Both the position numbers and the translations under genes were made by a program. A DNA stretch of 64,000 bases from assembly GCA_963707435.1 (NCBI GenBank), contig CAVPPF010000002.1, forward strand, positions 558,001 to 622,000. The letters run 5' to 3'. Shown here piece after piece: positions 57,616-64,000 of this stretch (within the stretch, counting starts at the first letter, position 1; every line of letters starts with the position of its first letter). Source of the DNA: UBA4744 sp963707435. GTDB lineage: Bacteria > Actinomycetota > Acidimicrobiia > Spongiisociales > UBA4744. Below the pieces are notes generated by a model. The model worked only from the letters and a program-made list of their open reading frames with translations. It searched no databases and was not told the DNA's origin.

Positions 57616-58788
57616 GTGCAATTTCGCCGAATCAACAACCTGCCACCGTACGTCTTCGCGACGGTCAACGAACTGAAGCTGCAAGCGCGGCGTGCCGGCG
57701 AAGACATCATCGACCTGGGGTTCGGCAACCCGGACATTCCCACCCGGCCCGAAGTGGTCGAAAAGCTGGTTGAGGCGGCCCGCAATCCGCGCAATCATCG
57801 CTACTCGGCTTCGCGGGGTATTCCGAATCTGCGGAAGGCCGTGGCCGATCGCTACCTGCGCCGCTTTGGTGTCGAACTGGATCCCGACACGGAGGTAATC
57901 ACCACGATCGGCGCCAAGGAAGGGCTCTCGCACCTGATGTGGGCGCTGGTGCAACCCGGCGACGTGGCGATGGTTCCAGAGCCGAGCTACCCGATCCACA
58001 TCTACGCGCCGGTGCTGGCCGGTGCCGAGGTGATCCGGGTCCCGCTTTCCCTCGACGACGACTTCTTCGAGCGCATGCAAGCGAGTTTCCAGGAAACGTG
58101 GCCGCGTGCCCGGGTGATCCTCACCTCGTTTCCGCACAATCCAACCACTGCGTGTGTGGATCTGTCGTTCTTCGAGCGCCTGGTCGATTTTGCCCGTGAG
58201 CACGAGATCATGTTGATCCATGACTTCGCCTACGCGGATATCGCCTTTGGCGGATACAAGCCGCCCAGCTTGCTGGAAGTTCCGGGCGCCAAAGAGGTCG
58301 GAGTCGAGTTGTATACCCTCACCAAGGGTCATTCGATGGCCGGGTGGCGGGTCGGGTTTGTCGTCGGCAACCCCGAGATGGTGGCCGCGCTGGGCAAGCT
58401 GAAGTCGTACCTTGACTATGGGACCTTTCAACCGATCCAGATCGCCTCGATCATCGCTCTCAACGAGGGTGACGAATTCGTCGGCGAAGTGACTGAGGTC
58501 TACCGGCGCCGCCGCGACACGCTGGTCGACGGGCTCGATCGAGCCGGATGGAAGTTCCCGAAACCCCGCGGCACGATGTTCGTGTGGGCGCCGATCCCGG
58601 CCCCCTACGCGGAGATGGGATCGCTCGATTTCACCATCATGTTGATGAAGGAGGCCAAGGTGGCGGTCAGCCCCGGCATGGGATTCGGACCGCACGGCGA
58701 AGGGTTCGTTCGTTTTGCACTGGTCGAGAACGACCACCGCATCGGCCAGGCAGTGCGCGGCATCCGGACCGCCCTGGACAAGCTCTGA
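57616..58788 (+). CDS. Class I/II PLP-dependent aminotransferase (AlaC/DapC-like)
   Basis: A 390-residue fold-type I aminotransferase. INNLPPYVFATVNELKLQAR and DLGFGNPDIPTRPEVVEKL open it. The PLP Lys lies in LTKGHSMAGWRVGF, with Arg motifs later. FPHNPTTACVDLSFFERLVD and HDFAYADIAFGGYKPPS are typical of the alanine/LL-diaminopimelate group. GTG 57616 has GGGAGG nine bases upstream. A much longer frame upstream overlaps the DUF1801 gene and is rejected. Confidence 0.9.
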   Translation: MQFRRINNLPPYVFATVNELKLQARRAGEDIIDLGFGNPDIPTRPEVVEKLVEAARNPRNHRYSASRGIPNLRKAVADRYLRRFGVELDPDTEVITTIGAKEGLSHLMWALVQPGDVAMVPEPSYPIHIYAPVLAGAEVIRVPLSLDDDFFERMQASFQETWPRARVILTSFPHNPTTACVDLSFFERLVDFAREHEIMLIHDFAYADIAFGGYKPPSLLEVPGAKEVGVELYTLTKGHSMAGWRVGFVVGNPEMVAALGKLKSYLDYGTFQPIQIASIIALNEGDEFVGEVTEVYRRRRDTLVDGLDRAGWKFPKPRGTMFVWAPIPAPYAEMGSLDFTIMLMKEAKVAVSPGMGFGPHGEGFVRFALVENDHRIGQAVRGIRTALDKL

Positions 58789-58836
58789 GAGCGGGAGGTG
58801 GCCGGTGAGTCCTGACCACCCCCACCATTCTGCCGC

Positions 58837-60972
58837 TTAGCTGCTCAGGCGTTTGCCCAGCGGCACGTAGGCCTCTTCGGTGTACTGCTTGACCATCCGG
58901 TTGGTGCTGAAATTCACCAATGAGGAGATCATGGCTTCTTTCATCATCTCCACCCAGGCGATCGGTATTCCCGACTCGTCCCGGTCGTAGAACCGGGGGA
59001 CGACCTCATCCTGGAGGATCCGATAGAGGGCCAGGGCATCCTCGTTGTCCTGGGCCTGATGATCGCCGTTGCCCCACTCGAGGCCAAACGCCCAGCCGTT
59101 CTTGCCGTTGAAACCCTCTGCCCACCAGCCGTCCAGGACTGAGAGGTTGAGGCTGCCGTTCATCGCCGCTTTCATGCCCGACGTGCCGGATGCTTCCTGC
59201 GGAGGGCGAGGGTTGTTGAGCCACACGTCGACACCCTGGGTGAGGAAACGACCCATCCGGATGTCGTAGTCCTCGAGGAAGTAGATGTGTCCCGTCAGCT
59301 CCGGGCTCTTGGACAGCTCGACGATACGGCGAATGTACTCCTGACCCAGCTTGTCGGCCGGATGCGCCTTGCCGGCAAAAACGACCTGGGCGGGCCGTTC
59401 GGGGTTGGTGAGAATCGCCTGGAGCCACGGGATGTTGTGGAACATCAGGACCGCTCGTTTGTACGTGGCGAAACGCCGTGCGAATCCGATCGTCAAGCGG
59501 TCCGGTGGGAGCAACGTGTCGATGGCCCGCAACTCGTCGGGCGACGCCCCGTGGCGGGCGAACTGGCGCCGAATCCGGCCGCGTCCGAAACGAGTCAAGA
59601 GGCCTTTTCGGGCCAGATGATCCTCCCAGATGCGTTTGTCCGGCACATCGCGGAGCTTCTCTGCCACGGTCGGGTCTTCGATCAGCTGATCCAGCCAATC
59701 CGCGCCGATGACCTCGATGAGTAGGCGCTTGTTGCCGCGACTGACCCAGGACGGCGTATGAACGCCGTTGGTGATGCCGTGGACGACCTCGCCGCCGAGG
59801 AGATGACCCCAGTCGTTGTTGGCGACGCCCGCGTGTCGCTGGCTGACACCATTGACGAACGAGGAGAGCCGGATGGCAAGGGCTCCGAGGTCGAATCGGC
59901 CGTTCTCCCCATCCCGGGAGCTTCCCATATGTGACAGGTAGGCCATGTCGCGCCCGACCCGGTGCGGCCACTCGCTCAGGTATTTCTCGACGAGGGGCAT
60001 GTCGAAAACTTCGTTGCCGGCCGGGACCGGGGTGTGCAACGTGAACAGTGTGTTGGCCTTCACGTCGGCTTCGGCCTCTTCCAGAGTCGCTCCCGCTTTC
60101 ACAATGTCGGTCAGTCGTTCCAGCAAGCTCATGGCTGCGTGGCCTTCGTTGACGTGCCAGGTTGCGGGCTTGATGTTCAGTGCCTTGAGGGCACGTACGG
60201 CGCCGACTCCGAGTACGTACTCCTGGGCGAATCGCATTTCGCGGCCCCGCACGTAGAGCATGTGGGTGATGGGGCGGTCGGCGTCGGCGTTCTCCGGGAT
60301 GTCGGTGTCGAGGAGCAAGATGGGAACCCGGCCGACTTGCATCTTCCAAACTGCTGCCAGGACCGTCCGCCCCGGGAACTCGAGCCCGACCTTGAGCTGT
60401 CCGCCCCGGGCGGCAACGGGCAGAACGGGCATCCGCGTCGTGTCGAGGACGGGATACATGTGCTGCTGATCGCCGGCTACTTCGATCTCCTGGCGGAAGT
60501 AACCCCGCCGGTAGAGCAGCCCCACGGCGACGAACGGCACACCGAGGTCGGAGGCGGATTTGGTGTGGTCACCGGCGAGCACCCCGAGACCCCCGGAGTA
60601 GATCGGCATCGAACTGTGAACGCCGTGTTCGGCGCACAGGTATGCAACGGGGCCATCGATCTCGTCCACGTGGTGGCGGTTCCACCAGGTTTCCTTCTCT
60701 TCCATGTATTCATCGAAACGGCGAACGGTATCGGCGTATTGATCCTGGAAGACTTCGCTGTCCTCGAGCGACTTCCAGGTGACCGGATCGACCGCCGACA
60801 GCATCTCGACCGGATTGCGGTATTGCGTCCAGAGGTCGGGACTGATCGACCGCCAGATCTGGTTCATCGCATCCCAGGACCACCAGAGGTTGTAGGCGAT
60901 GTCGTAAAGGCGGGAAAAGGTCTGGGGAACCCGGAGTTCGATCCCGGGGAGAGTGGGAATGTCCACGCGCAT
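58837..60972 (-). CDS. glgP: Alpha-glucan phosphorylase
   Basis: A 711-residue enzyme of the short (GlgP/MalP type 2) family that releases glucose-1-phosphate from glycogen or maltodextrin. YNLWWSWDAMNQIW is the typical start, then GGLGVLAGDHTKSASDLGVP, WHVNEGHAAMSLLERL, FARRFATYKRAVLMF and VWLNNPRPPQEASGTSGMKA, which contains the PLP Lys region. ATG 60972 begins MRVDIPTLPGIELRVPQTFS. Long upstream sequence in this frame overlaps the divergent aldolase gene and was excluded. Confidence 0.94.
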   Translation of the reverse strand: MRVDIPTLPGIELRVPQTFSRLYDIAYNLWWSWDAMNQIWRSISPDLWTQYRNPVEMLSAVDPVTWKSLEDSEVFQDQYADTVRRFDEYMEEKETWWNRHHVDEIDGPVAYLCAEHGVHSSMPIYSGGLGVLAGDHTKSASDLGVPFVAVGLLYRRGYFRQEIEVAGDQQHMYPVLDTTRMPVLPVAARGGQLKVGLEFPGRTVLAAVWKMQVGRVPILLLDTDIPENADADRPITHMLYVRGREMRFAQEYVLGVGAVRALKALNIKPATWHVNEGHAAMSLLERLTDIVKAGATLEEAEADVKANTLFTLHTPVPAGNEVFDMPLVEKYLSEWPHRVGRDMAYLSHMGSSRDGENGRFDLGALAIRLSSFVNGVSQRHAGVANNDWGHLLGGEVVHGITNGVHTPSWVSRGNKRLLIEVIGADWLDQLIEDPTVAEKLRDVPDKRIWEDHLARKGLLTRFGRGRIRRQFARHGASPDELRAIDTLLPPDRLTIGFARRFATYKRAVLMFHNIPWLQAILTNPERPAQVVFAGKAHPADKLGQEYIRRIVELSKSPELTGHIYFLEDYDIRMGRFLTQGVDVWLNNPRPPQEASGTSGMKAAMNGSLNLSVLDGWWAEGFNGKNGWAFGLEWGNGDHQAQDNEDALALYRILQDEVVPRFYDRDESGIPIAWVEMMKEAMISSLVNFSTNRMVKQYTEEAYVPLGKRLSS

Positions 60973-61117
60973 GAAAGGGAATCCTTGTTGGGGTGAAGGC
61001 CGCGAGGTTACCTCGTTTGTCGTTTCCGAGCGACATAGAAGCCTTCGAGAGCCGTGATGGTCGCTCTCGATCCGATGAGTACCCTGGTCGCCACGCCAAG
61101 CATGAGAGGCTCCGACG

Positions 61118-62158
61118 ATGGCTTTCATAGACGGGATCGCCGACTTTCGATCCGACACGGTCACCCGGCCGACACCCGAGATGCGCAAAGCTATGGCCGA
61201 AGCAGAAGTCGGCGACGATGTGTACGGCGAAGATCCAACGGTCAACGCGCTCGAGGAGGAGTCGGCGGAAGCGGTCGGGAAACCGGCCGCGGTCTTCGTA
61301 CCAACCGGCAGCATGGGCAACCAGCTGGCCATGGCCTCCCTGACTCGCCCCGGTGATGAGGTGCTGTGCGTTGAGGCCGCCCACGTCCGCAACCACGAGG
61401 TGGCGGCAGCCGCAGCCGTGTCGGGAATCCAGTTTCGGACTCTTCCCGGGCCCGGAGGTCGGATGGCGGCCGAAGAAGTTGGCGCTGCGATCGCTCAGGC
61501 CGACTTTCACATGCCGCGGATCTCGATGCTCGTCTGGGAGAACACCCACAACGTGTCGGGTGGGACCGTCGTGCCCTACGACATGATGGTCGCGACCACC
61601 GCAGTTGCTCGCCAAGGGGGATTGTCGGTTCATATCGACGGGGCCCGCATCTTCAATGCCGCGGCTGCTTCGGGGATCCCGGCTGTGGAATATGCCGCTC
61701 TGGCCGACACCATCCAGTTCTGTTTTTCGAAGGGACTCGGGGCGCCGATCGGATCGGTTCTCTGCGGCACCGAAGCGGTGATCGGCGAAGCCCGGTACAT
61801 CCGCAAGCGGCTGGGCGGGGGGATGCGCCAGGTGGGGGTTATCGCCGCGCCTGCCCGCATCGCACTGCGGGACCGCGCCCGGATCGGCGAAGACCACGAG
61901 GTCGCTCGCCGGCTCGCCGAAGGTCTGGCCGACCGCTATCCGGAGGCGGTAGATGTTGCGAAGGTCGAAACCAATATGGTGGTCGTCGATGCCCGGGCGT
62001 TTCCGTTTTCAGCGGCCGATTTGGCGGAGCGTTTGCATCGCCAGGGCATCCTCATCGGGATGCTCGGACCTCATCTCGTACGATTGGTGACCCACCGGGA
62101 CGTGGACGCCGCCGACGTCGACCGGCTGCTGGCAGTGGTCGACGCCATGAGCGGGTAA
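61118..62158 (+). CDS. ltaE: Low-specificity threonine aldolase
   Basis: A 346-residue PLP enzyme splitting threonine to glycine and acetaldehyde. DFRSDTVTRPTPEMRKAM, GDDVYGEDPTVNALEE, ENTHNVSGGTVVP and HIDGARIFNAAAASG are family hallmarks. The PLP Lys is in FCFSKGLGAPIGSVL. The end (IGMLGPHLVRLVTHRDV) is intact. It is divergent from glgP; the 145-base gap must hold both promoters, but none stands out. Confidence 0.93.
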   Translation: MAFIDGIADFRSDTVTRPTPEMRKAMAEAEVGDDVYGEDPTVNALEEESAEAVGKPAAVFVPTGSMGNQLAMASLTRPGDEVLCVEAAHVRNHEVAAAAAVSGIQFRTLPGPGGRMAAEEVGAAIAQADFHMPRISMLVWENTHNVSGGTVVPYDMMVATTAVARQGGLSVHIDGARIFNAAAASGIPAVEYAALADTIQFCFSKGLGAPIGSVLCGTEAVIGEARYIRKRLGGGMRQVGVIAAPARIALRDRARIGEDHEVARRLAEGLADRYPEAVDVAKVETNMVVVDARAFPFSAADLAERLHRQGILIGMLGPHLVRLVTHRDVDAADVDRLLAVVDAMSG

Positions 62159-62189
62159 CCCCCCGGCGTCTCTCCTAGTCTCACCCCCT

Positions 62190-63128
62190 ATGCGGTTCGC
62201 AGTTCTGTTTCCCGGGCAGGGAAGCCAGCACGTCGGGATGGGAGCCGAACTCTTCGAAGTCCGTCCCGATCTGCTGGGGTCGACTGCCGATGATCTCCTG
62301 GGCTGGTCGCTGCGCAAGGTGTGTCTCGAAGGCCCCGACTCGGAGATAACCCGGACCGATCGCGCCCAGCCGGCGCTGTTCGCCGTGGCCTACGCGTTGT
62401 GGGAGGAGTTTGCGCGCCTGCTGGGTTCGGCGAAACCGTCCGCGGCGGCCGGTCACTCGCTGGGGGAGTACACGGCGCTGGCAGCGGCGGGTGTCTTTGA
62501 TTTCGATACTGCCCTGCGGGTTGTGGCCGATCGGGGACGTGCCATGGCCGATGCAGCCGCCCGACAGCAGTCGGGAATGGCCGCCCTGCTCGGATGCGAC
62601 GTCGAGACGGCGGAATCGATTGCCCGGACCCGGCGCGATGAAGGCGGCAGTCTCTGGGTAGCCAACGTCAACGCCCCCGGGCAGGTTGTCCTGGCGGGCC
62701 CAGCAGAAGACCTCGAATGGCTTGCCGCCCACGGCCGCGAGTTGGGAGCTCGACGCGTCACGTCGCTCAACGTGGCCGGAGCGTTCCACTCTCCCTTGAT
62801 GGCGTCGGCCACCGACGAACTCAGAGAAACACTCCATACCGTTTCACCTGGGTTATCGTCGTTTCCCGTATGGGCGAACGTGACCGCTCGCCCCTCCACG
62901 CCTTCCGAGGTGTGCGACCTCCTGGCCCGCCAGGTTGAGTCGCCGGTCCGGTTCTCCGAGAGCCTCGAAGACATGGCGGGGACGGTCGACGCATTCGTGC
63001 ATGTAGGGCCGGGTGATGTGACGGCAGGCATGGCCAGACGTTCGACGTCGGATCGAGAGGTGCTCGTCGTCAACGACCTGGAGTCGGCGGCCGCGGTCGC
63101 CGGCCTGTTGCAACAGTCGATCGGATGA
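62190..63128 (+). CDS. fabD: Malonyl-CoA:ACP transacylase
   Basis: A 312-residue acyltransferase loading malonate on acyl carrier protein for fatty-acid synthesis. The start FAVLFPGQGSQHVGMGAELF, the nucleophile Ser in GHSLGEYTALAAAG and the catalytic His in GAFHSPLMASA are all present, as are QPALFAVAYALWEEFA and VHVGPGDVTAGMARR. It is followed by fabH after 10 bases, so a fab cluster starts here. Confidence 0.95.
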   Translation: MRFAVLFPGQGSQHVGMGAELFEVRPDLLGSTADDLLGWSLRKVCLEGPDSEITRTDRAQPALFAVAYALWEEFARLLGSAKPSAAAGHSLGEYTALAAAGVFDFDTALRVVADRGRAMADAAARQQSGMAALLGCDVETAESIARTRRDEGGSLWVANVNAPGQVVLAGPAEDLEWLAAHGRELGARRVTSLNVAGAFHSPLMASATDELRETLHTVSPGLSSFPVWANVTARPSTPSEVCDLLARQVESPVRFSESLEDMAGTVDAFVHVGPGDVTAGMARRSTSDREVLVVNDLESAAAVAGLLQQSIG

Positions 63129-63138
63129 GGAAGTGACG

Positions 63139-64000
63139 ATGCGGTACGCAGAAATCACCGGATGGGGGAAGTGCGTCCCGCCGTCGGTTCTGTCCAACAG
63201 TGACCTCGAGGAGCTCACGGACACCAGCGACGACTGGATCACCACCCGGACCGGTATCAAGGAGCGGCGGGTTGCGCATGTGAACGTATCGGACATGGCC
63301 GTCGTGGCGTCTGAACAAGCCCTGGCCGCGGCCGGTCTCGAACCCACCGACATCGATCTAGTGGTATTGGCCACCTGCACGGCCGACGTTGTGATTCCGA
63401 GCGCTGCTTCCATCATCCAAGCCAAACTCGGCGCAACGAACGCCGCCGTCTTCGATCTGAACGCGGCATGTTCCGGATGGATCTATGCCCTCAATGTCGG
63501 AACCCAGATGATCCGCGGAGGAGGACACCAGAAGGTCCTCGTGATCGGCGCAGAGAAACTTTCCCACCTCCTCGATTTCACCAACCGGGCAACCGCCGTC
63601 TTGTTCGGCGACGGGGCCGGAGCCGTCGTGCTCGAGGCGACCGACGAACCGGTCGGCCTGCAGTCCGTCGAGATCGGAACCGATGGCTCCGTAGCCGGGA
63701 TCCTCTGCGTGCCCGGCATTGGCACGGCGGGCAACCGATACCAGGGCGATCCGAGCGAATACGCGATCCACATGGACGGACCGGAAGTGTTCAAACGGGC
63801 CGTGACCGCCATGGGCGAAGCCTCCGCCAGGGTGGTCGAGCAGGCCGGACTGTCGGTCGACGACGTCGACCTGCTCATTCCCCACCAGGCGAATATCCGC
63901 ATCATCGACGCCACCGCCCGCAAGCTGAAGCTGGTCCCCGAGCAGGTTTTCGTAAACATCGCTTCCTACGGCAACACGTCCGCAGCCACCATTCCGATCG
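63139..64000 (+). CDS. fabH: 3-oxoacyl-ACP synthase III (KAS III), cut by window edge
   Basis: The first 287 residues are visible. The enzyme condenses an acyl-CoA primer with malonyl-ACP to begin fatty-acid synthesis. TSDDWITTRTGIKERR leads to the nucleophile Cys in LNAACSGWIYALNVG. The catalytic His lies in LIPHQANIRIIDA and the Asn in ASYGNTSAA. Almost the whole enzyme is present; a short C-terminus lies beyond base 64000. Confidence 0.95.
   Translation, partial: MRYAEITGWGKCVPPSVLSNSDLEELTDTSDDWITTRTGIKERRVAHVNVSDMAVVASEQALAAAGLEPTDIDLVVLATCTADVVIPSAASIIQAKLGATNAAVFDLNAACSGWIYALNVGTQMIRGGGHQKVLVIGAEKLSHLLDFTNRATAVLFGDGAGAVVLEATDEPVGLQSVEIGTDGSVAGILCVPGIGTAGNRYQGDPSEYAIHMDGPEVFKRAVTAMGEASARVVEQAGLSVDDVDLLIPHQANIRIIDATARKLKLVPEQVFVNIASYGNTSAATIPI

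Noticed and set aside
1..64000. tRNA, rRNA, insertion sequences, phage or defence genes
   Set aside because: No cloverleaf, rRNA segment, transposase, integrase or defence family was seen in any gap or frame read by eye. The gaps are short and mostly accounted for. A tRNA-scan and profile search would settle this.

Overview
The window is high-GC, densely packed chromosomal DNA with many ATGA, GTGA and TGATG gene overlaps. It looks like a free-living Gram-positive actinobacterium, probably of the Acidimicrobiia or a neighbouring uncultured class. The evidence is the overall gene repertoire: GTG starts, T/P-rich secreted proteins, an ArsA/SRPBCC pair, a Cdc48-like ATPase, DEDD exonuclease-UvrC and tricorn proteases, a b6-type split cytochrome b, and betaine-type osmolyte transport. 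This placement is an inference; no rRNA or tRNA gene was seen. Most of the window is ordinary metabolism. Region 1-13 kb is respiratory. A System I cytochrome c maturation cluster on the minus strand (ccmA-B-C-D-E-F-H plus a CcmI-like gene cut by the window edge) is divergent from a menaquinol-cytochrome c reductase operon (Rieske protein, b6-type cytochrome b, subunit IV fused to a seven-CxxCH tail). A FIST-domain sensor with a histidine kinase, an Lgt-like membrane protein and a TlpA-like thioredoxin follow. Region 13-24 kb has glgC, a duplicated lipoprotein plus secreted-protein cassette, a Cdc48-like double AAA ATPase, a DEDD/GIY-YIG nuclease, two methyltransferases, a thioesterase and a nitroreductase. 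Region 24-33 kb has the three-gene proton-translocating transhydrogenase, a USP/CBS protein, a CAP-domain surface protein with a 51-bp repeat tract, and an OpuC-type osmoprotectant ABC operon. Region 33-39 kb has a tricorn protease homologue, an HMG-CoA-lyase-like enzyme and an ECF sigma factor coupled to a membrane/SnoaL-like protein. Region 39-50 kb is branched-chain amino acid biosynthesis: ilvB-ilvN-ilvC-leuA-leuB on the minus strand, with ilvD nearby. The ilvB leader contains an 11-residue peptide rich in Val and Leu, followed by a hairpin and T-run, which is a textbook attenuator. Region 50-64 kb has queG, zinc-ribbon and membrane proteins, a phosphoesterase, the SRPBCC/ArsA pair, a ROK kinase, a DUF1232 protein, a luciferase-like oxidoreductase, an aminotransferase, glucan phosphorylase, threonine aldolase, and the start of a fab cluster (fabD, partial fabH). 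The points most worth a second look are: the heptaheme-type tail on the quinol reductase; the duplicated RWMCDVQRF-lipoprotein cassette; the near-leaderless ilv attenuator; an interspersed G/C-rich double-hairpin repeat; heptamer and 26-bp repeat arrays; and apparent reading-frame breaks in leuA, the OpuC ATPase and perhaps the CAP gene. Those breaks could be real or could be assembly errors.
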